Source: Flavobacterium sp. ov086
GTDB lineage: Bacteria > Bacteroidota > Bacteroidia > Flavobacteriales > Flavobacteriaceae
Length of the DNA stretch: 64,000 bases
Direction: 5' to 3'
NCBI RefSeq assembly: GCF_900187965.1
Contig: NZ_FZNL01000001.1
Coordinates: 1 to 64,000, forward strand
Shown here: in pieces, positions 43,702 through 51,570 of the stretch
How the letters are laid out: each line of letters starts with the position of its first letter
How positions within the stretch are numbered: the first letter of the stretch is position 1
The notes under the pieces: model-generated
The model's database searches: none
Told to the model about the DNA's origin: nothing
The model's input: the letters and a program-made list of their open reading frames with translations, nothing else
Position numbers and translations under genes: made by a program

Positions 43702-44253
43702 TTATTCGTCTGATTCAATTTCGCCGCTTACTCGCTGCGAATTAATCACTTTAAAATCTTTACTAAAATCTATTCCCTGTCCGTATGAAACTCCCTTAGC
43801 ATCTGTAAGTTTGAATTTTCTTTCGGTGTAAAACCATTCGTTTTTCTGATCAAAATACAATTGCTCTGTTTCCAGCATCTGACCAGCTTCGGATGTGATT
43901 TTTACTTTTCCCTGCAAATCTATTATACCTGTATTCTTATAAGAAATTGCATAATTTGATCGTATAAAGGTACGTTTTTGTTTTTTATCGTATAAAGTAA
44001 CGTTAAAATCTAAAGGAAATTCTGTAAAAGGAAAATCAAGATTAGAGTAATCCAACATCTTCCTGCTTATCAAAACACCGGTTATACGCCCTGAATCTGT
44101 GTATTTAATATTAATGGTATCAGCATCACTGCCCGGAACGAATTCAGAGAAGTTAATTTTCTGAACATCCTTAAAGTTACTTTCGCATCCAAAAAACAGT
44201 GTCACAGCGAGAACTGTGACAATATTTATAATATATCTCTTTGGTAAATTCAT
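43702..44253 (-). CDS. lptC: LptC-like lipopolysaccharide export protein
   Basis: A 183-residue protein with a lipobox (FFGCES, lipidated Cys23). The mature part is a beta-jellyroll of the LptC/LptA type (VLISRKMLDYSNLDFPFTEFPLDFNVTLYDK, then DLQGKVKITSEAGQMLETEQLYFDQK). LptC binds LPS or lipooligosaccharide on the periplasmic side of LptBFG and passes it to the LptA bridge. Bacteroidota LptC often has a lipid anchor in place of a membrane helix, as here. It lies between a beta-barrel protein gene and a small membrane protein gene. Confidence 0.85.
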   Translation of the reverse strand: MNLPKRYIINIVTVLAVTLFFGCESNFKDVQKINFSEFVPGSDADTINIKYTDSGRITGVLISRKMLDYSNLDFPFTEFPLDFNVTLYDKKQKRTFIRSNYAISYKNTGIIDLQGKVKITSEAGQMLETEQLYFDQKNEWFYTERKFKLTDAKGVSYGQGIDFSKDFKVINSQRVSGEIESDE

Positions 44254-44304
44254 TTGCCAAATGTAGTAAATTGTATGTGCTTAAAAAAACATAAGATTTT
44301 ATGT

Positions 44305-45534
44305 TTAATTGTATTTAGTTTTAATGAACCATCTATCATTGAAAGAGAAACTCACACTAAAGTTCACATAATTTTCCTGAACAAGGTTTGAAGAAACAGT
44401 ACCTCTTTTTCCAAATTCAACACCAAAGTTTAAATTTGAAAAAGATCCCGGAATTGGAACTCCTGCTCCCAATGTCATACCAACGTCTTTTATTGACTCA
44501 TTGTTGATTATTAAACCAATTTTCTCATATTTCAAACCTGCTCTATAAGTAATTCTACTCATATAGTTTGAGAATGAAGTATAATTAGGAATGTAATATC
44601 CACCTACAGCATATTTTTGATATTTTTCATAACGCACATTTTGCTCCGAATTGTAGTAGTTTGCAAATTGTCCATCTCCTTGAAAAGCCACTGTAGTTCC
44701 AACTAACCATTTTCTGGCTTGTCCTATACCAGCACCAAAAGTTACTTTGTTTGGTAATTTCAAATCGTCACCATGCGGATCAAATGTAATTGGAGTAGAA
44801 TCTCCATCAACCGAAATAACTCTTGTTGTATTTGAACTTAGATTAGTTGCAAAAGCATAGCTCAAACTAGTAAACAATTGTAGTTTTTGAGCAATCTTTG
44901 TTTGATACATTGTACCAATACTAAAACCAAGACCTGACAACTCTGAAGCATTTGTTTCTGCAGTTGAGTTTTGAACACCTGTAAGAAGTTCTACACTTGT
45001 TGTTGTGATTTTTCCGAAATTATATTGAGCATCTGCACCAATAGTCCAATTTGGCTTAATTTTATATCCTAAACCAAAAAACACTTTATTTATACCTCCG
45101 GTTCCACTAAGTTGTGAACTTGTTGCTCCTTCAGTATCTGTTCTGTCGTTTCTAATTTTATATCCAACTGAAGATACCGGAATCAAACCAAATGCTGCAC
45201 CAAATTTGCCCATTGGAATTCCGATTGCCAAATAATCAAATGTAGATCTTTGTGCTTTTGCAGACTCTGTATCTGTTTTTAATTTTGAAGTTCCAAAAGT
45301 CCCTCCAACAGTAAAAGTTGTCTGAATCAAACTGGCATAACTCGCCGGATTCTCAATATTCAAATGAATACTATCCTGCTCTACTGCAACTCCTCCCATG
45401 GATCTGTTTTCAAGAGTTCCTTTAAACCTTACGTCCCCAATTCCGTAAAAAGAATAAGGTGATGCAGTACCTTCTTGAGCGAATGAAACGAACGAGATAA
45501 GCAAACAAGCGCTTACTATAATTTTTTTAATCAT
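44305..45534 (-). CDS. outer-membrane beta-barrel protein, FadL/OmpP1-like
   Basis: A 409-residue protein with a signal peptide (MIKKIIVSACLLISFVSFAQ) and a long series of amphipathic strands with Gly/aromatic ends, ending in a Phe-rich strand (NFSVSFSFNDRWFIKTKYN). The pattern fits an outer-membrane barrel related to OmpP1/FadL. Its substrate is unknown. Its ATG overlaps the end of coaX by 8 bases, and lptC follows 51 bases after the stop, so it is within the lptC transcript. An envelope function is likely. Confidence 0.75.
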   Translation of the reverse strand: MIKKIIVSACLLISFVSFAQEGTASPYSFYGIGDVRFKGTLENRSMGGVAVEQDSIHLNIENPASYASLIQTTFTVGGTFGTSKLKTDTESAKAQRSTFDYLAIGIPMGKFGAAFGLIPVSSVGYKIRNDRTDTEGATSSQLSGTGGINKVFFGLGYKIKPNWTIGADAQYNFGKITTTSVELLTGVQNSTAETNASELSGLGFSIGTMYQTKIAQKLQLFTSLSYAFATNLSSNTTRVISVDGDSTPITFDPHGDDLKLPNKVTFGAGIGQARKWLVGTTVAFQGDGQFANYYNSEQNVRYEKYQKYAVGGYYIPNYTSFSNYMSRITYRAGLKYEKIGLIINNESIKDVGMTLGAGVPIPGSFSNLNFGVEFGKRGTVSSNLVQENYVNFSVSFSFNDRWFIKTKYN

Positions 45535-46261
45535 TGTCGATTTTATATTGAAATGTTTGGTTCAAACTCTCCAGTAAGAAATTTGAATTGGCAAATATGG
45601 TATTTTTTAATCGTTTAGCCAAAAATTCTGCATCACCTCCCGTTAAAATTATTATAAAATTTGAAAAGTTTGCCTGATATTCATCGATAAATCCATCAAT
45701 CTCATAGACGAAACCATTGACAACTCCGGAATGAATAGCTTGTGCAGTTGAATCTCCTATATAAGATTCAGGCCCTTCTAAAGTCAATAAAGGCAGTCTG
45801 GCTGTGAAATTATGAAGTGCTTCATACCTTAAACGCAAGCCCGGAGAAATGGCCCCGCCCAGATAATTATCATTTTCGTCGATAAAATCGTAGGTAATAC
45901 AAGTTCCTGCATCAATTACTAATCTATTTTGTTCAGGAAACTGTAAAGTTGCTCCCGAAGCCAAAATCATTCTGTCAATTCCAAGAGTTTTTGGAGTTGC
46001 GTACCTATTTACAAAAGGAAAAACATCTTCATGAGTAAAAAAATGAATATTTAAATCTTTTTCGAAAGCCAAAAAAGATTGTTTTTCGACATTTCCAACA
46101 GAAGCGATAATCAAATCAGAGCAATTTTGAAATTTTTCTAAAATTTCTTTAATTTTTTTTTCAAGCTCATTTTTCTCAAAAACGAAATTCTCTAAAACAG
46201 TACTACTCTCAAAGACAGAAGCTTTAATTCTTGTATTGCCAACATCAATTGCTAAAACCAT
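45527..46261 (-). CDS. coaX: type III pantothenate kinase
   Basis: A 244-residue enzyme. It phosphorylates pantothenate with ATP, the first step of coenzyme A synthesis, in the cytoplasm. The ASKHA-type motifs are present: MVLAIDVGNTRIKASVFE at the N-terminus, GIDRMILASG, DAGTCITYDF and GGAISPGLRLRYEALHNFTA. The start at 46261 is the family start. Upstream, TATCTTCG on the minus strand (46288-46281) is a near-consensus -7 element, so the longer open frame to 46489, which would cover the tRNA gene, is ruled out. It overlaps the beta-barrel gene by 8 bases. Confidence 0.93.
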   Translation of the reverse strand: MVLAIDVGNTRIKASVFESSTVLENFVFEKNELEKKIKEILEKFQNCSDLIIASVGNVEKQSFLAFEKDLNIHFFTHEDVFPFVNRYATPKTLGIDRMILASGATLQFPEQNRLVIDAGTCITYDFIDENDNYLGGAISPGLRLRYEALHNFTARLPLLTLEGPESYIGDSTAQAIHSGVVNGFVYEIDGFIDEYQANFSNFIIILTGGDAEFLAKRLKNTIFANSNFLLESLNQTFQYKIDND

Positions 46262-46313
46262 ATTTGTTTTTTTACCTCTGCGAAGATACGAATTGATTTT
46301 TTTAAAAAAATGT

Positions 46314-46344
46314 TTTGGATAAACGGAAAATGATTCTATCTTTG
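46314..46344 (+). promoter_or_regulatory. tRNA-Phe promoter
   Basis: TTTG (46314-46317), a spacer of exactly 19 bases and TATCTTTG (46337-46344) match the Bacteroidota promoter consensus completely. The transcript should start a few bases later, upstream of the tRNA at 46366. Confidence 0.8.
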
Positions 46345-46365
46345 CACCCGCAATAAGCACACAAA

Positions 46366-46438
46366 GGTACCTTAGCTCAGATGGTAGAGCAATGGACTGA
46401 AAATCCATGTGTCCCTGGTTCGATCCCTGGAGGTACCA
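46366..46438 (+). tRNA. tRNA-Phe (anticodon GAA)
   Basis: A 73-nt cloverleaf. The acceptor stem is GGTACCT / AGGTACC, the D-loop is TTAGCTCAGATGGTAGAGC, the anticodon stem ATGGA / TCCAT holds the loop CTGAAAA with anticodon GAA (46399-46401), and the T-arm is CCTGGTTCGATCCCTGG-like. The discriminator is A, and CCA is not encoded. The gene has its own promoter at 46314 and a hairpin after it. Confidence 0.97.
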
Positions 46439-46440
46439 CA

Positions 46441-46470
46441 AAACCCGAATAGAAATATTCGGGTTTTTTG
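46441..46470 (+). terminator. tRNA-Phe terminator
   Basis: AAACCCGAATA (46441-46451) pairs perfectly with TATTCGGGTTT (46456-46466), with a GAAA loop and a T-run. Confidence 0.9.
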
Positions 46471-46502
46471 TTTTATAGCCTTTCGGCAAATCCCAAAAAT
46501 TT

Positions 46503-46752
46503 TAAAATTCCAAGAAAATTTTACCGCAAAGTCCACAAAGAAAAAAACACAAAGGTTCGCAAAGTTTAATTTGTAGGCTTGTGTTCTGAAATTTCATTAT
46601 ATTCCAATATGGTCCAAGGTTTTAACCTTGAAAAACAGATCGTAATCATATATTACACTCCCACGGTTGAAACCGTGGGCAATGTTTACAAATATTATAA
46701 AAAAAGGTTCGCAAAGTTATCATTAGACTTTGCGAACCTTTGCGTTTTTTAC
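46503..46752. repeat. composite intergenic repeat, copy 1
   Basis: The segment holds several palindromic modules: CCGCAAAG near 46525, a CAAGGTT-TT-AACCTTG palindrome near 46616-46631, CCCACGGTT-GA-AACCGTGGG (46660-46679) and AAGGTTCGCAAAG / CTTTGCGAACCTT (46704-46740). The last two, with the linker GGCAATGTTTACAA between them, recur at 47495-47585. An open frame at 46579-46836 runs through these modules and is not a gene. Confidence 0.75.
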
Positions 46753-46780
46753 GAAATCAATCAACCACAAGTACAAATCC

Positions 46781-47344
46781 TTATTTCTTATGAGAATTAT
46801 AATTCATTATATCGAAGACTTCTTGAATTAATTTAAAATTATCATCAGCTATTTTTATCTGGGAAGGAAAACCAGTAAAAGAAAAATACTGAACTTTTTC
46901 ATTATTACATTTTATTATTAATAAGCACACTGTCATATGACCTTGATCACCTGAACAACTTTGAAAATAATCTTCATCTTTTAATAATATTAAAGTTTCA
47001 TTTAACTTCTTTTTATTCTCAATAGACAAGTTTACATTCTTATTAAACATCAAATTTTTACTTTTCACACTATAATCACTGTCAATATCTACAATAAAAA
47101 AACCTCCATTCTGAATGCCGTCGTGGTGCTCATAATAAAAAATTCCATTATTAGTATTATTAAAATTAGCAAGTTCATTTTTAAAAAAATCAGTAGAATC
47201 AATCGTTTTATAAAATGATTCAAAATCCTCTGAAGGAGGAACAATTTGAACATTACATTTATTTTCATTAGAAACTATCTTTTTTTGAGCTTTACATCCC
47301 ATCAAAATTAAGCAAACAAGTAATAAACCAATTTTATTCTTCAT
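46781..47344 (-). CDS. lipoprotein of unknown function
   Basis: A 187-residue lipoprotein (MKNKIGLLLVCLILMGCKAQ, lipidated Cys17). The mature part has mixed alpha/beta character and three more cysteines (two close together, in the region SCSGDQGHMTVCLLIIKC), which could form a disulfide. I recognise no family. It is flanked by copies of the same composite repeat on both sides (46503-46752 and 47495-47600), so it may be a small mobile or repeat-associated gene. It is probably transcribed alone. Confidence 0.65.
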   Translation of the reverse strand: MKNKIGLLLVCLILMGCKAQKKIVSNENKCNVQIVPPSEDFESFYKTIDSTDFFKNELANFNNTNNGIFYYEHHDGIQNGGFFIVDIDSDYSVKSKNLMFNKNVNLSIENKKKLNETLILLKDEDYFQSCSGDQGHMTVCLLIIKCNNEKVQYFSFTGFPSQIKIADDNFKLIQEVFDIMNYNSHKK

Positions 47345-47494
47345 AATAGCTTTCAGAACTTTTATCCCTTTTAAATTGACATCAAATATAATTAAACCGT
47401 TATTTCACTAAGTAAAAATTAAATTGTTTTTAATTAAAAAACCTAATTCCAAAGTATCTCAACCATACCAAACATATCGTGATATTATATTGCG

Positions 47495-47610
47495 CTCCAA
47501 CGGTTAAAATCGTTGGCAATGTTTACAATATTATACACAAAAGGTTCACAAAGCCATAAATTAAACTTTGCGAACCTTTGCGTAAATCTTAGCTCCCGAT
47601 AACTATCGGG
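47495..47610. repeat. composite intergenic repeat, copy 2
   Basis: CCAACG (47497-47502) / CGTTGG (47511-47516) is followed by CAATGTTTACAATATTATA, then AAAAGGTTCACAAAG and CTTTGCGAACCTTTGCG (47567-47583), and finally CCCGATAACTATCGGG (47596-47611). The order matches copy 1 at 46660-46740. Confidence 0.75.
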
Positions 47611-47633
47611 ATTGCTGTTAAGAAATAAAAAAA

Positions 47634-48953
47634 CTATTGTTGAAATACAGAAACCGCAGGAAAATAATATCCTGAGAAACTTACTGTACCTGTTTTAATA
47701 CCAGAATCAGCATTGAATAGATAAAGGTTATTGATTGCGAAATTTGCTCCAAATCCTTCATTTACTGTATTTACTACTAAAGTATTCTTCAGACGATCAT
47801 AACCAATTCCCGCTCCATATAATATATTAGATTGTGTTAAAGTAATAAAAGGCGTTGCCAATGATGCAGCCGTACCAGTATATTTATAAACTTGTTTACC
47901 ACCACTCCAGCTTCCGTTTTTAGCAATAAAAACATTGTTTTGGGCTGCCGTAATAGATCCCGGATGCCATGCTCCCCAGCTTCCATAAGCTTGAAAACCT
48001 AACGGAATTTCAGTTACCGCAAGCGTATTTGAATCTATACTTATAAGATTTGTACCTCCTGCTGCCCATACTTTTTTATCATCCGTAACGGCAAATCCCA
48101 GAACCATATTCGGTATCGTTTTTACAACTGCTAATGTCGTAGCATTAATTACAATAACTCCTTGTGAAGCAGACAATGCAAAAATATAACCGTTAGCTTT
48201 AACAATATCGCCTACCTGACCTGTAACGCCTGCGATTTGCCCATTTAATGCCATTGTATTCAGATTAAGCTTGTAGATACCATTACCAGAAGTCAATAAT
48301 GCTTGATTTTGATCAATACCAACTACTGCACGCCAATCGTTTCCGCCTTGAGCCGGAATTCTTTTTTCTTCTTTAAGTGTATAACCATCTGTAACTACAA
48401 CAGGTCCGCCAACTTTAGAAACTAAGAATAGTTTTTTGTTAAAGATTGTTCCAAATTCTAATGTAGACGATTCTGGTTTTAAATCTTTACCTGGATTTGC
48501 TTTCACAAAAACACTGTCCTCAATAGTTTTTGTATCATATCTATAAAATCCAACTGTTCCCGTTCCGTGTCCATACCAACCTTCATTGATCATGAAAAAA
48601 CCGTTTTCATAAGCTCCTAATGCAAGAACATTATAGGTTAGAGACGTTTTTCCTCCATCATTTTTGGCTGTCATTGTAACTTTAAAATCACCTCTTGATT
48701 CTGGCTTGAAAACATAAGTAGAATCAGATCCCACAACTTTTCCGTCTATGGTCCATTCGAAAGAAACATTGTTTCTATCTGTTAATTTTGAACTTAATTT
48801 TAGTGCTTTCCCTATAGTTAAAGTATCTTTTAATTGTTTTTGACCTTTTATTGCCGGAGGAGCTGTAAAATCGTCATCATTATTACACGAAACTGTTAAC
48901 ATTATCAAAGAAGCAATTGCAAGTAACTGCTTGGAAAAAAAATGGTTTTTCAT
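47634..48953 (-). CDS. DUF5074 beta-propeller lipoprotein, candidate BtuG-like B12 binder
   Basis: A 439-residue lipoprotein (lipobox LTVSCNN, lipidated Cys23). An N-terminal PKD-like domain (about 35-110, with VSFEWTIDGKVVGSDSTYVFKPE) is followed by a seven-bladed propeller-like repeat of the DUF5074 type (about 115-435). A cobalamin riboswitch lies 347 bases upstream on the same strand with no other intact gene between. BtuG of Bacteroides is a surface lipoprotein beta-propeller that binds cobalamin and works with the TonB receptor BtuB, so this protein may do the same. No btuB is nearby. The match to BtuG rests on fold, lipid anchor and riboswitch. Confidence 0.7.
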   Translation of the reverse strand: MKNHFFSKQLLAIASLIMLTVSCNNDDDFTAPPAIKGQKQLKDTLTIGKALKLSSKLTDRNNVSFEWTIDGKVVGSDSTYVFKPESRGDFKVTMTAKNDGGKTSLTYNVLALGAYENGFFMINEGWYGHGTGTVGFYRYDTKTIEDSVFVKANPGKDLKPESSTLEFGTIFNKKLFLVSKVGGPVVVTDGYTLKEEKRIPAQGGNDWRAVVGIDQNQALLTSGNGIYKLNLNTMALNGQIAGVTGQVGDIVKANGYIFALSASQGVIVINATTLAVVKTIPNMVLGFAVTDDKKVWAAGGTNLISIDSNTLAVTEIPLGFQAYGSWGAWHPGSITAAQNNVFIAKNGSWSGGKQVYKYTGTAASLATPFITLTQSNILYGAGIGYDRLKNTLVVNTVNEGFGANFAINNLYLFNADSGIKTGTVSFSGYYFPAVSVFQQ

Positions 48954-49301
48954 TATTAAATATTTAAAATTAGATTACTTAAATCTTTAAATCGATGTAC
49001 AATTTGTGTTCAGCAAAAGCTTTATAAAATAAACTTCTGTCTGCCTTTGTTTAAAAAGCAAAACATCTTGTACAACGATACGTTTTAATGATTTTTTTAA
49101 TGAAGAAAAAGGATCTATCGCAAAGAAAAATACCCAACAGGCAATTATTTTTACGATATCATATTTGCAGAAAAAAAATCTCATAAACTCCATTTTTGGC
49201 TTACGAGAATAGAATAACCAAACAATACTAGTACCACACAAAGTGATAAGTATGTTTTTAATTCAAGCTTCAATCCCCGAAAGCTATTTATTACTATAAA
49301 A
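48954..49301 (-). other. gap between riboswitch and DUF5074 gene, possible receptor relic
   Basis: No intact gene is seen. Reading the minus strand from about 49273, a TTG-started frame encodes KLELKTYLSLCVVLVLFGY, a signal-peptide-like stretch ending in SQ, and stops at 49181. Dropping one base after it keeps a reading frame for about a dozen more residues. Other open frames here are short and unlike proteins. This could be the remnant of a lost gene, such as a btuB start. Confidence 0.4.
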
Positions 49302-49437
49302 ATGGCAGGTCTTCTGACTTGCTCCCTACACCCGGCCTTCCCTTTCAAAATGAAAAGTGACACACTTAAGGGTTTCAGTTAATGAGCTTACAGCTGCGGG
49401 ACAGTTTTGGAGTTACACCAAATTCCCTTTTAATGTC
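49302..49437 (-). ncRNA. cobalamin riboswitch
   Basis: Reading the minus strand from about 49437: GGGAATTTGGTGTAACTCC, then CTGTCCCGCAGCTGTAAGC (the B12 box region), and at the 3' end AGTCAGAAGACCTGCC (49310-49304 for ACCTGCC). These are the conserved parts of the cobalamin aptamer in the right order. Binding of adenosyl- or methylcobalamin normally lowers expression of downstream genes. The gene controlled should be the DUF5074 lipoprotein at 47634-48953. Confidence 0.9.
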
Positions 49438-49721
49438 AATATTTCATCAATATGACAACCACTTTCTGATTTAAATTTGAGCTGCAAAACTAATGCTTTC
49501 TTTTTTAAGAAAACAACACTTCTTTACTTTTAAAGGTCTTCAGCACGTCTTCAATTTATTATTTACACTAAAATATTAAGCGGTTACTGACAAAAGAAAT
49601 ATCAAGTCAAAAAATATATGCTTTTTGTTAAAAAAGTATTGATTAAATAAAACTATATCCATTATATTAGCAAAATAATACACTAACCTTTTATTTATTA
49701 ACAAGAATACAATGTCAATTT
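49438..49721. other. gap between riboswitch and MFS symporter
   Basis: A 284-base AT-rich stretch with no gene and no clear hairpin. It must carry the divergent promoters for the riboswitch transcript and for the MFS gene at 49722, but I find no good TAnnTTTG match for either. Confidence 0.4.
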
Positions 49722-51218
49722 ATGAGTAAAACTTCTACGAAAGGTATTTGGAAAGTGATTTCTGCCTCCTCAATGGGAACTATGATCGAATGGTACGATT
49801 TCTATATTTTTGGAAGTTTAGCGGTTGTAATTTCAACAAAATTCTTTCCGAGTGATAATCCTACTGCGGCTTTTTTGTCAACATTAGCCACTTTTGCTGC
49901 AGGATTTGTGGTTCGTCCTTTTGGAGCCTTATTTTTTGGAAGACTGGGAGATATCATTGGTCGTAAATATACTTTCATGGCTACTTTGTTATTAATGGGT
50001 GGTTCTACTTTTTTAATAGGATGTATTCCAAGTTACGAATCTATTGGTTTTCTTGCCCCCTTATTAGTTCTTATATTGCGTTTATTACAAGGACTTGCTC
50101 TTGGAGGCGAATACGGCGGCGCAGCAACTTATGTTGCAGAACATGCTCCGGCAGGTCAAAAAGGATATTGGACTTCCTGGATTCAAACCACAGCGACTGT
50201 AGGTTTATTTATTTCCTTAATGGTTATTCTGGCAACTAAAAATGTACTTTCTGCCGAAGATTTTGATTCCTGGGGATGGCGTGTTCCGTTTTGGGTTTCT
50301 ATTGTTATGGTTGGAATTTCTTATTTGATTCGGAAAAACATGGATGAATCTCCGGTCTTCGCCAAAGCAAAAAAAGAAGGTACAACGAGCACAAATCCAT
50401 TAAGAGAAAGCTTTGGAAACAGATACAATCTGAAGTTTGTACTATTGGCTCTATTTGGTGCCACAATGGGACAAGGCGTTGTTTGGTATACCGGGCAATT
50501 TTATGCCATGAGTTTTATGAAAACGGTAATGAATATAGACTCGTCTCAAGTTGATGGATTACTTGGAATTGCCCTATTAATTGGAACTCCGTTTTTTATT
50601 GTTTTTGGATGGTTAAGTGATAAAATAGGACGAAAATATATTATGATGGGCGGAATGCTGCTTGCAATTTTATTCTACAGACCTATCTACAAAATGATGT
50701 ATAACACAACTGATATAAGTTATAAAACCGAAATCACAGAAAAAACAAAACAAACTGTAGAAATTACGAAGAGCAACGATTCAATTGTCACTATTAAAAA
50801 AGAGTTTACAGATGGAACATCCGTATTGGAGAAAACGTTGTATGTCGTAAATAAAAAAGAACTTCAGGTTAGCACTTCAATAAATATAAATTCTAATGAT
50901 GAATGGATTTTGATTTTACTGGTTTTTATACAAGTCCTGTTTGTTACGATGGTTTACGGACCAATAGCTGCATTCCTAGTCGAAATGTTTCCGGCAAAAA
51001 TCAGATATACCTCGATGTCATTGCCTTATCATGTTGGAAACGGAATTTTTGGAGGTTTGCTTCCTGCAATTTCAACCTACTTTGTAACGCATGCAAAACA
51101 AGCAGGAAAAGCAGATTTTTATCTTGACGGACTTTGGTATCCAATCATTATAGCTTCTGTTTGCTTTGTAATTGGAATGATTTATATCGATAATAAAAAT
51201 AAAACAAATCACCTTTAA
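49722..51218 (+). CDS. MFS metabolite:proton symporter (MHS type) with an internal insert
   Basis: A 498-residue inner-membrane transporter. The N-terminus (SASSMGTMIEWYDFYIFGSLAVVI) and GRLGDIIGRKYTF, LALGGEYGGAATYVAEHAP are hallmarks of the metabolite:H+ symporter group (KgtP, ShiA, ProP relatives). After TM8 there is a polar insert of about 60 residues (about 330-392, rich in Thr, Lys and Glu), absent from typical members, before the last membrane segments. The substrate is unknown. It is followed 11 bases later by a small membrane protein gene and then the amylase region, so it may import a starch or sugar-derived product. Confidence 0.85.
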   Translation: MSKTSTKGIWKVISASSMGTMIEWYDFYIFGSLAVVISTKFFPSDNPTAAFLSTLATFAAGFVVRPFGALFFGRLGDIIGRKYTFMATLLLMGGSTFLIGCIPSYESIGFLAPLLVLILRLLQGLALGGEYGGAATYVAEHAPAGQKGYWTSWIQTTATVGLFISLMVILATKNVLSAEDFDSWGWRVPFWVSIVMVGISYLIRKNMDESPVFAKAKKEGTTSTNPLRESFGNRYNLKFVLLALFGATMGQGVVWYTGQFYAMSFMKTVMNIDSSQVDGLLGIALLIGTPFFIVFGWLSDKIGRKYIMMGGMLLAILFYRPIYKMMYNTTDISYKTEITEKTKQTVEITKSNDSIVTIKKEFTDGTSVLEKTLYVVNKKELQVSTSININSNDEWILILLVFIQVLFVTMVYGPIAAFLVEMFPAKIRYTSMSLPYHVGNGIFGGLLPAISTYFVTHAKQAGKADFYLDGLWYPIIIASVCFVIGMIYIDNKNKTNHL

Positions 51219-51229
51219 TACTATATAAT

Positions 51230-51457
51230 ATGAATACAATCAAGCAAATTTTAGGTGTTTTATGGATACTTCTCGCACTTGCCGCGACATACTTTTGCAT
51301 CTTTGAATTTGGATTACCCAAATTGCTCTCAGACAAACAAGATGACCTCGTATTTGGCATCATTATTCTTTTTATCCTTACTCCATTAATTGTTTTAGGA
51401 CTGGGAACTTTTGGTTATTTTGCTGTAATTGGCGAGTACAACGACAAAAAGAAATAA
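51230..51457 (+). CDS. small two-TM membrane protein
   Basis: A 75-residue protein with two predicted membrane helices (about 5-25, ILGVLWILLALAATYFCIF, and 40-65, FGIIILFILTPLIVLGLGTFGYFAV) and a short charged tail. It starts 11 bases after the MFS symporter gene on the same strand, suggesting a joint transcript. Homologous-looking small proteins often follow MFS genes of this type in Flavobacterium. No catalytic motif is seen. Confidence 0.65.
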   Translation: MNTIKQILGVLWILLALAATYFCIFEFGLPKLLSDKQDDLVFGIIILFILTPLIVLGLGTFGYFAVIGEYNDKKK

Positions 51458-51474
51458 ATCTAAAATACATTGAA

Positions 51475-51512
51475 CCAAAAAGGGTTGCCTGTTTCCAGAC
51501 AACCCTTTTTTC
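51475..51512. terminator. terminator of the amylase gene and of the MFS operon
   Basis: On the minus strand, GGGTTGTCTG pairs with CAGGCAACCC (one G-T wobble), with a GAAA loop and A/T-rich ends (51482-51505). It lies between the convergent MFS and amylase genes and serves both. The hairpin at 63391-63424 is very similar. Confidence 0.8.
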
Positions 51513-51570
51513 ATTACTAAACAAAACCAAACTTTATACCTTTTCGAATACTAAAATCCTATTCGAGAAA

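Noticed and set aside
46262..46489. Longer coaX frame
   Set aside because: It would cover the tRNA-Phe gene and its promoter; the conserved start is at 46261.
46579..46836. 85-residue plus-strand open frame
   Set aside because: It runs through palindromic repeat modules and into the 3' end of the lipoprotein gene on the other strand; the translation has no domain character.
48987..49363. Two short minus-strand open frames between the riboswitch and the DUF5074 gene
   Set aside because: One begins inside the riboswitch, and neither has a protein-like composition beyond a short signal-like stretch; treated as a gap with a possible relic.
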